A stretch of DNA of 64,000 bases from Sisyra terminalis (lineage: Eukaryota > Arthropoda > Insecta > Neuroptera > Sisyridae): assembly GCA_958496175.1 (NCBI GenBank), contig OY292276.1, positions 25,376,001 through 25,440,000 on the forward strand, given 5' to 3'. Made by a program: the position numbers and the translations under genes. This document shows, piece by piece, positions 38,420-51,009 of this stretch. The notes beneath the pieces are model-generated. The model saw only the letters and a list, made by a program, of their open reading frames with translations, did not search any database and was not told the DNA's origin. Numbering within the stretch: position 1 is the first letter of the stretch; every line of letters begins with the position of its first letter.

Positions 38420-41400
38420 AACAATTAAAAAAAGAGCTGTTCACTAGGAAAAAATGCCGTTAAAATTTCATATCATTGCCTCTATTTGATTTTCGATGTT
38501 CTGAATCAGTTGATTATTTTTAAGTAAAATTAATAAAGTGAAAAACTATGAAAAAATAAACAAAAAAAATAGGGAAATGTGTGAGGTTTTCAGCTTTTTT
38601 TCAGATGTTTACCTAAAAATTCAATGATACTTCGTTTGGTTATTTCAATTATTCATACTATTCTATATTTAACGTAATATTCTTTAGTCCCTGTAAGTCC
38701 TCATATTCAAACTAAAACATATTGTTTATCAATATAAAAAATTTTTACTATTAAAAATCAAATCAAAGTTATTCTATCATTTATAGGTTATACGGTAGGT
38801 AATACATATTTTTAATTTAACATTATTTAATAAATTAACATTAAGCATGTACAATGCTCATATAATCATACATTTTTTTTATTCCAAGTTGGTAGTCCTA
38901 ATTTTGAACTCTTATTTTAATCGATTCTAATTAATCGATTTGGTAAGTGTTTAATTAATATGTAAGTGGCATGGGAATCGAAAAAACTTTTTCAGGGTCG
39001 AGCTTTTTTCAGGGAAGAGTTCAGATACGTGAAACAATTGGGTTATAAGAAAGTATAATTTTGGCTTTTTTTGAAAAAAAGCTTTCAAAACTTAGTAATA
39101 TCTCTTAAGTTGTACTGTTTTTAAGTGTCCGTGTCTTAGGATTTATTTTTTCTTTATATAAATAGGCACCGAAAATATTAATTCTAAGACCAAAATAATG
39201 ATTGCCGATTATTATTTTTATACTAATAAAATATTATGATCATTAGAAGTAATTGAAAAATAAGATTTTTTAGATTTTCAATATGTGTTGACGTTTGTAA
39301 TACATGAACAATTATTTGATGTTACTTCAAATTAATTTTCTTTCCAATCTTTTGTAGTATACAAGAGTTTTTTATTTATTTATTTTTTGTGTTATGTAAC
39401 ACCTAGGTTTTTCTAGTCCTTTTGTCTGCCGAACAAATACAAATGTTTAAGTAATTAGTGAAAATGGCTATACAATTAACACAAACTGTATAGAAATCAG
39501 TTTTTGTATGACCTTTGCCTACTAAATTATTCCTAACGCGTGTGGCGTAGGCCTCACAATGGTAAACATTGGTTTATGTTATTGATCATTCAATTTGTAT
39601 CTTTAATTTATCCAAACAAAATTTTGATAATGTTTTTGTTCATTTTTAATAATAATTTAGACAGATTTCCTTTCAATAAAAGAAACTCCCTGCTTCATGG
39701 TTTGGGTAACATACGTAGAGTAACTTAAGAAATGTAATTTTCATTCTTTTATATTCTGGTTGGATAAATATTTTTTTTAATTTTCATTATTTATTACATT
39801 ATAATTCAAACGAAAATAGCAATAAAATTTAACTGTCAAAACTGACATACAAAAACGACACATAAATGACAGATAAACTGTCAAAAATTTGACATTGTAC
39901 ACAGGCAACTGAAATAAGACATTAAAATGTCAAACTATCCTAGTTTGTTTTGGTATATTTTAACTAAAGAATCATTGAAAATTTAGATGGAAAAAACTAT
40001 CTAACTTGCTATTAGTTAAAACAAAACCTACTAACATAATATACAAAAAATAAATTATTGGGAAAAAGACTGTGAAAAAAAGTTTTACCAAACTTTAACA
40101 AACATTCTTATTTTTTTGTAAAAAAAATGGTCGGTAGGCTCTGTTCGGTGGCACAATTACAAGGGATTGGAGATGTATGCATTTCTTTATTGATTGTTAC
40201 CAAAAGTTGCCCTATTATAATGAGTACTATTACCAAGTGTACCATAAGGTTTAATCATGAGTATCAATAACTATTAGAAATGACGCCAAGGGCAATTCTC
40301 AAATTTGCACCACCTTAAGGAGAGTTTCTGCTTTAAAATGCTTGAAATGCCAATCAAAATATTCTAATTGTATAACCAAGTTGACAGAAAAGTAAGAGAC
40401 AGTAGTTCAAAATAATGTAAATTATATCATTGATTTAATAAAGTAAAGGCGAAAAAATAATTTTGGTTTTCTTAAGAAAATACGATGATACTTCTGCATC
40501 ACTAATATAAATCGAGCGAATAAGTCAAATAAGTGAAGTAAGTGTAATCGAATGACTACATGAGTCGGATAATTAAATCGAGTGATATCAATGAGTAAAT
40601 TAGCCAAAGATTGAAGGATTCAAAATTTTTAATCATTTTAAATTTTGCGTCCTCATTTGAAGAGGGATACACCCTTTCAACACAGAAGTTAAATTTTTAT
40701 AAATTGTATATACTGTTGTATCGTAATTGTAAATCTTCATTTGTTATTAAAAAATTGAGATTTTATTTACATTTTCATCACTTATAGTTTTTATAATAAG
40801 GGTAGTAAAAATTTAATGAATTTGGCCTCAAAATTAACTAGTCAGAAGTCGTGGTACTATTGACGAAATTCGCTTCAAAGTTCGCCTGTTAGCCATGGTA
40901 ATTTTTGTTCAAATTCTATTAGACGACAAACCTTATACTGCCTGATACCATCAGAAAGTAGAGATTTCAACTAACATAAAGCCCAGCGCCTTTTATTAAA
41001 AAAGCAGATATTTTGACGCGAAAATTTTCGATTGAAATTAAGGGTGCTTTTTCGATATTATATCAAAATATGATGAAAAAATTTATATTTTAAATTAAAA
41101 AATACTAATAATATTAAGGACATAAAAAGGTAAGTTCTTACTAAATTTCATAACTTTTTGTAGAAGATATAAATTAAAAATCCAAAATTTTGGTTATTTG
41201 AATTTTTCACAAAAATTTTGAGGTTATACGAAGAAAAGTGTAAATACAAAAGTTGTAGATAATTTTATTACCTACAATTTTGCCATTTAGATTTTTTCCA
41301 TAGAACTTGCAGTTTTTCTGGAAATCGAGATAAACCGTTTTTTACCCTTAATAATCCACCCCTCCTCCTATCCGACATCAAATCCCCCGTAAATTATTTT

Positions 41401-41440
41401 CCTTTCATTTTGTTATCTTGTCTTCCTTCTCCAATAGGTT
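38420..41440. other. AT-rich non-coding DNA with a TGTCA-rich patch
   Basis: No gene. The patch at 39831-39945 is listed separately; the remainder shows nothing assignable. Confidence 0.5.
39831..39945. promoter_or_regulatory. Cluster of TGACA/TGTCA motifs
   Basis: Within about 110 bp there are ACTGTCAAA, ACTGACATA, ATGACAGAT, ACTGTCAAA, TTTGACATT and ATGTCAAAC, six copies of TGTCA on one strand or the other. TGACAG is the core of TALE-class (TGIF/Homothorax-type) homeodomain sites, but TGTCA-rich DNA is also common in insect transposon ends. Similar motifs occur in the repeat at 51884-52083. Confidence 0.35.
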
Positions 41441-41451
41441 TCATCGTATAC

Positions 41452-41793
41452 CAGCGCTGTCCAAACTTTTCATAGACCGCGGGTCATATTTTTTCCACCG
41501 AACATTTCGGAGGCCAAGAAGGTTCATAAATTAAAAGTCAGTTTATGTCTAATAAAAAAAAAATATTTTGTTTATACTATAAAGAAAACTTTTAAATATT
41601 CGTAATATTATAATGAGAACATTGTGGTGGTAATTGTTTAGCAACAATATCTTTTAAGTCCACATTAATATTTGTTGTGGCAAGTCTAATTATATTATCA
41701 ACAGTGGAATCTTTCAAATTGTTTCTATAATTGTACTATAGAATGTACTCGCGGGCCGTAAACGGCCCACGGGCCACCCGTTGGACAGCCCTG
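41452..41793. mobile_element. 342-bp hAT MITE with perfect 8-bp duplication
   Basis: Termini are CAGCGCTGTCCAAAC on the left and GTTGGACAGCCCTG on the right, imperfect inverted repeats of about 14 bp. The element is flanked by TCGTATAC at 41444-41451 and again at 41794-41801, a perfect 8-bp target duplication as made by hAT transposases. Subterminal GACCGCGGGTC and CGGCCCACGGGCC give GC-rich hairpins. The interior is AT-rich with no coding potential. The sharp duplication suggests moderate age. Confidence 0.9.
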
Positions 41794-41804
41794 TCGTATA
41801 CTAT

Positions 41805-44725
41805 AATTTTGTTCCATTTTTTACCATTTTCAAAGGCTTCTACACTGGTCTATACGCGACATTGCAAAAATTATTGAGCATCATTTCAGGTCCTGCACTG
41901 TAATATAATACAGTATTTTATTGTAATTTTTGGTAGAATTTTTTCCTTGTAGTTCAATGCAAAACAATCGTTTTGACAAATCTTTGAAAAGCAAATACTC
42001 TGGTTTGACTCTGGTGTTATATTTATATATTTTTTCATTAAAATTAATTCCTTATTTATTAGTCGTTGTATTTATTGATGAAGCCACCTTGTCAGCAATA
42101 TTCAAGGATTGTGTCTTATGGGTCTTGGGACTTCCAAATTTATAGCTTCGTGAGTTTGGCTCGTCTGGTGCCAGTTCATGTGGAACACATTTACTCGAAT
42201 TTGTATCTCTACCTTTTCTATTCCTCGTTTTCGTGTCTCGTTTGTCTTCCAACTCTCGAAACAAACAGCACATAATGGTAAATGTAAACTTTTATTGAGT
42301 TCGTTTAATTTTACCTTTATCATTTCTTTTGTCGTCAGTTCGTTGACATATTAAGTTGATCGCCCTTGCGAAGGTAAAAAATAATAAAGAGGCAGAAAAA
42401 TGCATTCGCTTGTGTAAACTGTTTGAGAAAAATTGAGTTATTTTCTAAATGTAAGGAAAAAAAAATGTTGAGGTATATCGCAGCATTCATCACTTGCTCT
42501 CATCTCATTCCATTCTCTCATCATCATCATCGAGTTGGTTTTGACCTAAATAATTGAATCAACATCTTCAGCGTTGAATTGAATCATTTTCTTGTCTTCG
42601 GGCAACATTAACGATTCGAGAAGACGTAACATGACGAAACGAAGACCAAATGAGCGGAGACAAAATGCGACAGGCAGAAGGCTCTTTTGTCTGCACGAAT
42701 AACATTGATCTTGACATTGCAGCACAAAACTCACTAAACTATACAGTATATTTAATTATGATTCGTCAATTCAGTTTCCACCTAGCGAGAATAATAAATT
42801 ATTTTTGTATCAACTTTCTCTAATTTGATTTTGATTACAACAATCACATTAACGCTCACACTTCGCTGACTTCATCTGCTTTGCAAATAACTCTCTCGTG
42901 CACTAGTTTTTTTTTTGCATAAAACCTAACTCAAAATACACTTTTACAATTTCAAACGTAAAAATCATAAACCAGGGGAATTACATTTTCCACATAGTAC
43001 GTTCAAACAATTCAAATTGAATTTTACAAAGCTCCTACATTTTTAAATCGATCCGATAGTTGAGTAACACTTGAATAGCTAAACGTAAAAGAGCAGGGGA
43101 ATAACAACTATAGAGTCATTTAATCTGGAGCATTTCAGTAAAACTCAATTGTTTCAATAAATCTAACAAAATTTAAACAAAAATCACTAAATATCAAAAA
43201 ACTAATGAATCAATCAAAATTTACTTGCAAAAGCTAACATCGACCTTAGACATCTTAGACTAACATTGCAAAAATGCAGTAAGTATTCATACCAGGGGAA
43301 TTACAACTTTATATCAAATTTTCGGATTTTAATCTAATTTAAGAAAAGACAAAATGAATTGAAAATGTAAAGTTCGATGAAAATGGTTTTAATAAGAAGT
43401 GTTGAATAATCATTCTAAAAAAATACAAGTCGATTGGTGATCTTTTGCTATCAAAAAATGTTACCAATAAATAATGCCTAAAAATTATCTTATGCTTAAG
43501 ACATGTCCCAGTTTAAAAGTCTCTGTCCCAAAAAACTAGATTAGAAATCTGTGCATTTTAATAACCAAACTTAAAACACTAACTAAGCGTATCAAAAAAA
43601 AAGAAGCCGAAATTTTACTTTTACAAAAAATCAAAAATGTTATTAGCATAATTTTAAGTAAGTAGCTTAATCTGAAGTTATAATACGAAGCTCAATTAAA
43701 TACCATAGTGTGCCTAAGTTCAGAACTTCTGCTCCCTATGCCATATTTTCTAAATTATAAATAACTGAAGTTAATTTGCTAAAACAGAGCAAAGTTCATA
43801 TAGCATTAATTTATACATCTATATAAAGGTTCATACATTCAATAATTTCTTTGTTGAAAACATAATTGTTATCTTACCTTAAATCTTTTAGTGAGAAAGT
43901 GTATCAGAAAGAAGTGCCGGAAGCTATTGTATTTAGGGCTGGTTTTTTTCACATCTAGGTAGTGACATTTATCTTCCAGATAAAATTTTATCCGGAAAAC
44001 AGAAAAATCATGCTTTTTTTAACTGAGAATAGTGATATGTGTAGGGTAAATGTGTAGAATTTATCTAACAGATAAATTTTTATTTATAACTTTATAAATT
44101 TTTATCTATTTATAAATATATTAATTAATAAATAGCTGTCGTAAGGATATGATCTATCTATCTACAATATAAGTGAAAATACTGACCCTTAAAAATATGA
44201 ATAACAAGTTTAAAAAAAATGGGAAATTCGAGTTTTGATTATTTTTAAAATGCTCAACCATTGGTTTTGAGAGTTGAGAATAAAAGATTTTGTATATTTT
44301 ACTACCGGACCCGGCAGACCAAACACCATTATTGGTAAAATTTCGACTATAAAACAAATAATACAAAATCATCCCATGTTAATAATTTTTCGTTTTTAAT
44401 GACCTTTTGATTATCAAATTGGAAATATCGATTGTTGATTAATTATCTCTATTCACCGTTTTCACCTACAGAGTCCAATTGTGAATTGAAACCATACAGG
44501 GTCACCCTCAAGTACAAAGAATATTTCAACAGAATAGGTCCGACCGCTTAGGAGGAGTTCAGTGACATGAATAAGCTGTGAATGTGAATAAGCCTCCACA
44601 ACAATGGAGAGATAGTTGGTATAACCCTAATAATAAGAGGATGAAGAAGATTTTTGATATAAATAGTACTGAAAAACTTTGTAAGTCATATTTCTGCACT
44701 TAAATTGCATAATTATGGCCGTTAT
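41805..44725. other. Mostly AT-rich non-coding DNA
   Basis: Apart from the candidate block at 42050-42750, no gene or TE end is recognised. Short ORFs overlapping on both strands near 42050-42320 are accidental. Confidence 0.45.
42050..42750. promoter_or_regulatory. Candidate cis-regulatory block
   Basis: About 700 bp of balanced composition without repeats or long A/T runs (for example GGCTCGTCTGGTGCCAGTTC, GTTGATCGCCCTTGCGAAGG and CATCATCATCATCGAG). Short ORFs on both strands lack domains and splice context. It is called on composition only; a missed exon is possible but I cannot support one. Confidence 0.3.
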
Positions 44726-44729
44726 AACA

Positions 44730-45215
44730 CAGGGGGGGGGGGCATTTACACTAGAGACAGTCGGAGCTGAAGCCCAGAGCCCCAAATTGGGAGAAAAAAA
44801 ATTTTTTTAGTGTTATCAAAATTGCTTAATAAAATAAATTAATTTTCTTTATTAATCGTTTTGTGTTTAATGGACAGTTCAAGAAATTTCAATCTTACAT
44901 CATTTGTAAAAAAGAAATTTTTTTAAACTATGATTTTGGTACTTTTAGTTAAAATTAATTCTACAGTTATGAGTCGCCCTTAGCGCAAAATTTATAACTC
45001 GTAGAACAAAAAACAAATATTATTTTATGTTATTGAAGTATGTAATATATATATATTAAACTTTCTGCAATAAATTAGTTATTTTAGTTTCTTAATAATA
45101 AGATATCAAAACTATAGCTTTAAATAAAATGTCAGTATTGGACAATGGAATTTTCAACAGTGCCCAGGGGCGCCACTAAGCTTAAATCAGGCTCTACACA
45201 GGGGCCCCATTCATT
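44730..45215. repeat. Possible worn hAT-type element with an 11-base G run
   Basis: The left side has CACA followed by eleven G (44732-44742) and GAAGCCCAGAGCCCCAAATT. The right side has CAGGGGCGCCACTAAGC and CACAGGGGCCCC. GC-rich ends around a very AT-rich 400-bp interior resemble degenerate hAT elements, but I cannot align the ends as inverted repeats or find a duplication. Confidence 0.3.
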
Positions 45216-45219
45216 ACTT

Positions 45220-48200
45220 ACGTAACGTAAGTTTGATCATTTTGAACTCTCTTTTTGTCTTTAATAAGTCAAAATAGACACTTTTTTAATAGGAAAACAA
45301 ATGAAGTAAGAAAATCGTTACCGCTCCTCACACCTTTCAAACTACCTTGCGTAATTTATGACCCATATGCACTAAAAACAAATCAGTAAAAATGGACTTT
45401 TTTAACGATACATCAACAAAACTGGAAATTACAATTTTTCATTTAGTTTCAAAAAAAAAATCAAGACGTTAAAATGCAAAAAAAAAACAATGTCTTTCAG
45501 GGGATGCCAATTGAAATCACGAAACAACTTAATAGAGCGACAATTAGCCAGGGGAATTACTTTTGAATGGCAAAATCCGTTATAGATCGGAAATATTGCA
45601 CAATTGTTGTTTTAATTGAAATTATTAGAAAAAAATGGTTCGCTCGTCCAATCAATAGAAAAAATATCGCTGCACGAAAACTATCGAGAAATTGAATTAA
45701 AATCAATTAAAAATTGAACTCATTAATCGTACTGTTTTTACCATGAGTGTGACAAGGATGCGAAATGCGGCGATGCATATTATACGATGATAAATTAACA
45801 ATTTCAAATGCAATCCATTATTTAATTGCGGAAATCTAGGCAATTTCATTTTATTTATTAATAAGATGCAAATGCATTATTTTAACCTATACCCGTGTAT
45901 ATAAAAATATCAAGTTGAATTAATTTAAATGTATAATTAATTGAAATTAGTCGCGTTTTTTTAAAAATAGACAAAAAAAAATAGCAAGGAAAATATAAAA
46001 TGAAAAAACTTAGGTTTGTTTGCTTTCGTATTTTGTTTCTAATACCTTGAAAAATTATCACAATTTTGTGAAAATGCAACTCGTTCCATTTAGTCAAAAA
46101 ATAGACATTATTTTATTATTGTTAAATTGAAACCAATCCGGTTCCAAAAAAAATAAAACTATAAAAAAATTGATCATTGAACAAACAATGGTGATTATTT
46201 TTTATAGCTGTGTTTAATTAGAAATGTATATTATGGCTTATTGTAAAAATCAAAATTGTACAAAAATAGTTCTTATCTATTCAGCGGTAGAAATGAATGT
46301 TCTAAATGTTCATTAGTACACGTAAAATCTGACAGCTAAATTATTCTTATCTAAAACCGACAATGAGAGACAATAAAACTATGATTTTTCCATCATGAGG
46401 TCTTCCAAGAATATATATTTCCTTGTAAAAACGACAAGAATGTACACAACTATTTTTAAGGTTGTGATATTAAAGAGTCAATATTATATCATTTGAGAGA
46501 TATTACCTTGAAATTTCATTAAAAAATCGATCCAAATCTCGGAGTTTAATCTTGAAATGAATAATTAAGTCGCGAGTTTTCCTCATTTTGTTCTTCTGCA
46601 TATTGTAATAATAAAAATTGAAACAGTAAAAGCAAGCAAGAAGAACAGACATTGTGAAGAAATTCAGTCGAGCATGTAACATAGTTTTGAATGAAAAGAA
46701 CTCTTCAACTCTGATTCAAGTTTGATTTTTTTCTTCTTAGTTAATGTAGATTTGAATTTAATACTTCACTCTGTATTCTTTCCGAGGAAAAAACCCTAAC
46801 TAAAATGCATTTCTCAAATATTTACATTGTATTTTGCTTGGAGTTAAAAATCTATTTGATAACATTTAGTGGATATCTTAACAATTTGTGTGCAGTTTCC
46901 TTGAAAGATATTTACTTAGAAAAATATTACTAATTTCAAATATTACAATCGTTGAGCAGAAGAAAGATTTTTAATTTGATAGTTAAATCTTTTTATTGCC
47001 TTAGCTCTATTGTTGTTTGCTTAATGTCTTCTAAATGGGTGTTTCAAATTAGAACTATTACATTTGGAGATAACGAATTATAACGAGAGTTTCAAAGAGA
47101 AAAAGTAATAATTAAATTTAAAGTTTACGTTATTGTACTCTATATGAAACCATTGTAAACGTGGAAATTTTTGTTTCTGAGATTTCTACGAAAAAGTCAT
47201 ATGGAGTATCCCTGAATTCATTTTGACCATTGTCGGCAAGAAATCAACCGAGTTAAGCCAAATTTTGAGCAGTAAAAATCTTAAGTTTTTAGCTGATCTA
47301 GGAATTTCGCTGCACCTTTTCAATAATGTATATTTGAGTAAAAATAGGCGGCTTTCTCATGGTAAAATTGTTGCAAACTCAAAACTTGAAATTTTAGAGT
47401 ACCTTTATTCTACGATAGATGCGATATGATAGATACAAGTGAATAGAAGTTTGAAAAACACAGATTTGAGAAAAATGCATTAAAAGTTTCAAGTACAGTT
47501 GAAATTATAATGATTTCAGTATCTTTGTAACGATATCAAAATTATAAAAATCGCAATACCATTTTTTTTTATTTTCTTAATGTTTTGCGCACGATCTGCA
47601 CCAGGGTGCAATAAGTGCACTTGGAAGCATTTAATACAAAAATAATCGATTTTTTTAACCCATTACACGGGAAAACCCCCTTAAACCACCATGATCATTT
47701 TTCCGACCGAAAGATTCAACACATTTCCACAATATTGTTGTGATAGAATTTGCGAGAAGTATCTGGTATTTTCTAGGAGTATGCATATTCGGGCTAAATT
47801 TTTACATAAGACGGTTAAACGCCAACATTCAAAAGTTAAATTGTAAGTAATAACACAGTTCGAAAACAGTTAACAGTGGAAAATAAATCTATTGTTACAA
47901 CCGTTACTTTAATTGTCGATTTGTAAAATAAATAAATAAACATGTGTTATAAAATAAACTGTAGTTATTGTATGTTCTAAAACACAAATCCAATGAACCT
48001 CATCAATATAAATGAATTAAACCAGAACAAAATATACCTAATTTACGTTGACCTAGATGATGAAACCCAATATATTAAAAATGCCTACAATGTATCTAAA
48101 CTATGGGGATCTATGGAGATTTATAATTTTATATGAAGCTCACGGAGTTATAATGTATTTCCAAAGTGACCCTCAGTAGCACTAGAGATGGCCATCCCTG

Positions 48201-50225
48201 CTTTAAACAATTGAATAAAACCCCAAGATCGACCGATCAAGAAATAAATAGTAATTATGACAGTTAAATTTTCCTAGATAACTTATTAAATTTAAAATTC
48301 GAATTAAACTGTTTCTAACGAAATAGAATTCATAATTAAGGCAGATGTTTTTTTTTTAATTTTGCTTATAGTTCTTAAGATTTATTAGGTTTTTTTCGAT
48401 TTTTTTAGTGTAAGAAAATTTAAATTCTTCATCCTGTTTTCTAATTGCACCTTAATTGGTCGAGCTCGAAGTGACGTCATAAATGTAAAGTGATTAAAGT
48501 GCAGTAAAATAAAGTAATGTAAAAAATTGATTATCTTTGACCCGTGTTAAAAAATCATGCAAATGACAGCTTAAATTTTGACATCGACGTTGAAGCACCT
48601 CAATTATGGAGAATGAATTCAATATGAACTGACTTATTAAAAGTGATAAAGAATATATGACTGATATCTAGAATTCAAAATATGTATACAATATTTATAA
48701 TTATTGATGTAGCATTAACATTACTCACAACTATGACGTCACGATTTTCAATATAATATCGAAGTATCACCGTGGGTCCTTAAAAGACCAATTTTTAGGT
48801 TTGTATATATTAAAAGTAATCTATTATATTTATTTCTGTTGATCTATAATTTAACTTTAGATTTTAAATAATGTAAAAAGTGCTTACATTTCTTTCTGGT
48901 AAATTTTTGTTTCATAAGCTCCTTACTTCAACTATCTACAATTTTTCAAGCAAAAAAATATTTTATCTATGATTAATTCTTGAATAATAAAATGATTAAC
49001 ACAACTAACTTCAATATATGTAACATAGTATTTCCAAAAAAAATGTTTATATAAAAATTGTCTATCTGAGAAAAATATACTTTTTAATTATTTCAATAGT
49101 AAAATCATAAAAACTTATTTTCAAATTTATTTAAATACATTTCTTTTTCAAGTTGTATTTCTTAAAAGTATGATGTATGAAGTTCATATCAAATTATTCT
49201 TTTTTTTATTAAACTATTTGGAAATTAATTTGACTTGTTAGTTTCAAAATTAAGTCCAAGGATAAATCCCAAGGGAATAAATTATTCGAAATTGTGTTAA
49301 ATTTATGAGGTCAAAGATGAAATGTACAAAATTTAAGTACAACCCCCTGTAATATAAGATGACACCAAAAAAACAAAGGAAAGCTCAAAAGCTCGTCTCT
49401 GAAAATTCACGACTAAATCCTCTTAAGATGGGATTGCGAATATATGTCCTCGTATTCACTAGATCAGAGCTTTTAATCACGAAAAAGCCAATATTTTTAA
49501 TCGCTGTAAATTAATATTTAAAAATTCTATTATCAGTTGAAAAATTTTCAAAATCTTTCCGCCAAAACAGTTCCCGCTGTTATCGACCAGGAAAATCTAA
49601 TTGAAACACGAGCAAGTAACCTGCTTTCATTCTTTTCTTTTTTTTTTGAGGAAATCTCGTCTGTCTATCTAATTCAATCTGCAAATTTTCTCAAAATGTG
49701 TTCAAGAAAAATAAACATCAGCTGTTCCATCCTCATTAACGCGCCTCTCGCACGCGTTATTTTTGTCACAATTTTCAAAAATAATTAGGCGGCAAAATGC
49801 AAATTTTTCAAAAACTTCCGACACTAAATATACATTTGACTTTTTCTTAGAATTTGGTGTTAATGGTTTATGTTAAACTACTAGGTTTATGTTAAAAATA
49901 TTACTTTTGGAAACTTTTCTTATATGGAATTTGTGATGAAAAAACTGTTAAGTGATAAGTATATATGTGAGATTTAGTTTTAAAAGGAAAAAAAACGTTA
50001 AACATAGTCGTTGTTTTGATTTGAATAAGGCAATTTCCGAGAAGGTCGAATATAATTGCCTACTTTTCTGCCTTGATCTCCCCATTAAATCGGCACAAAA
50101 AATGGTACAAACGAAAATAAATTCTCTCGATTTCATTTAAATTATTTCACTACTTCACTAACGATTTAAATCAACAATGTTTAATTGCGATTTGGGTTTG
50201 TTTGGGAAAAATTAAAATTTAAATT
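45220..50225. other. AT-rich non-coding DNA, presumed first intron
   Basis: If the first-exon call at 50238 is correct, this is the beginning of its intron. It holds two TGACGTCA motifs (48472-48479 and 48734-48741). A patch at 45720-45880 has CATTAATCG, GATGCAAATGCAT and TAATTG-type homeodomain/POU-like sites. No gene is recognised. Confidence 0.45.
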
Positions 50226-50237
50226 TTAACTACTCAC

Positions 50238-50985
50238 CGATTTCGTGTGAAGCATAAAATTTCCACGAGGAGTTCTTGATGAAACAACCAAAATAAAAAA
50301 CTTCACTTTCACAAAGTGCTAGATTTGAATTTTGAACAATTTTTTTTTCAAATTTGAAAATTGCACTGACTTCACAGGATTCTTGATATTTTGAAGAAAG
50401 CCAATGGAATAAAGAAAGAACCACTTGGAGATTTAAAACTTTTTTTTAATTAATTTAATAATTGGAAGAGTTTAAAAGTTTTGATTTTGAATGGGCCATC
50501 GTTGTTGCGGCGTGGAATTGTTGAGGTTTGAACACAAAGACACAATTGTATGAAAGAAAACTCGAATCGATTTTCAAAACGAAACCGAACTGAACTCTTT
50601 TCGGGGATTGAAATCACAGCTTTTGGGGTGAAAAAAACGTGGAAACTTGCCTACTACTAGTCGAACCACACTTGAACAAAATTCCCCGGTTGCAGTTGCC
50701 AGTTTTTGCTGGGCTGTCGCGCCGCTTGAATTTCGGTGGAGAAAGCCACGTGAAAGAGACAGAAGTCCGGAATTTGAAGAGCGACGTTAGCGTGTAGCGT
50801 CCGGATCGAAGTCGAACTTGGAATGATCGTAGCCCGAACGTGTTTGCTTCGCAGCCGATAGCTGAACGACGCGAGAGAGAGAGGACGCGAAGCGTCGCGC
50901 CGCGGCCCCACCAAAGACAGCCACACTCGAAGCGCCCAGAGACAACATGGCTGCGCCACAACCGAAACTCATTTTTCTCGAATGT
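50238..50985 (-). other. Putative non-coding first exon with splice donor
   Basis: Read on the minus strand, a GC-rich 5' part grades into an AT-rich 3' part that ends ATCG at 50238, directly followed by GTGAGTAG (50237-50230), a consensus splice donor. No long ORF with conserved features is present. Arg/Ser-rich ORFs of 60-126 codons at 50614-50994 run in all frames, as GC-rich DNA usually gives. One small ORF in good start context, CAACGATGG (ATG 50499-50497), encodes only 14 residues and stops at 50455, so it would act as an upstream ORF. I infer a 5' UTR exon of a gene with downstream exons to the left. The transcription start is not fixed. Confidence 0.5.
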
Positions 50986-51005
50986 CACACGCATACGTCA
51001 ATGAT
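50690..51005 (-). promoter_or_regulatory. CpG-rich promoter-like block
   Basis: The composition switches abruptly to GC-rich with many CpG, for example GACGCGAAGCGTCGCGCCGC around 50884-50904 and an AGAGAGAG/CTCTCTCT run at 50873-50882. GA repeats, CpG density and a GCCATGTTG phrase (Pho/YY1-like core) are typical of arthropod promoters with broad or paused initiation. On the minus strand TTCAGCT (about 50865) and TTCAGTT (about 50591) are initiator-like. No TATA box stands out. The orientation is inferred from the minus-strand donor at 50237. Confidence 0.5.
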
Positions 51006-51009
51006 CTAA

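Noticed and set aside
44480..44660. Possible LINE reverse-transcriptase tail (a frame with DRLGG and WRDSWYNPN)
   Set aside because: Stops interrupt the frame, no RT motif is found upstream, and the resemblance is too short to support.
47600..48215. hAT element between CAGGGTGCAATAAGTG (47603) and GATGGCCATCCCTG (48186)
   Set aside because: The two ends do not form an inverted repeat beyond CAGGG and the flanks show no 8-bp duplication.
50614..50994. Overlapping minus-strand ORFs of 60-126 codons in the GC-rich block
   Set aside because: Several frames are open at once, as GC-rich DNA gives, and the proteins are Arg/Ser/Leu-rich without domains. A promoter and 5' UTR explain the region better.
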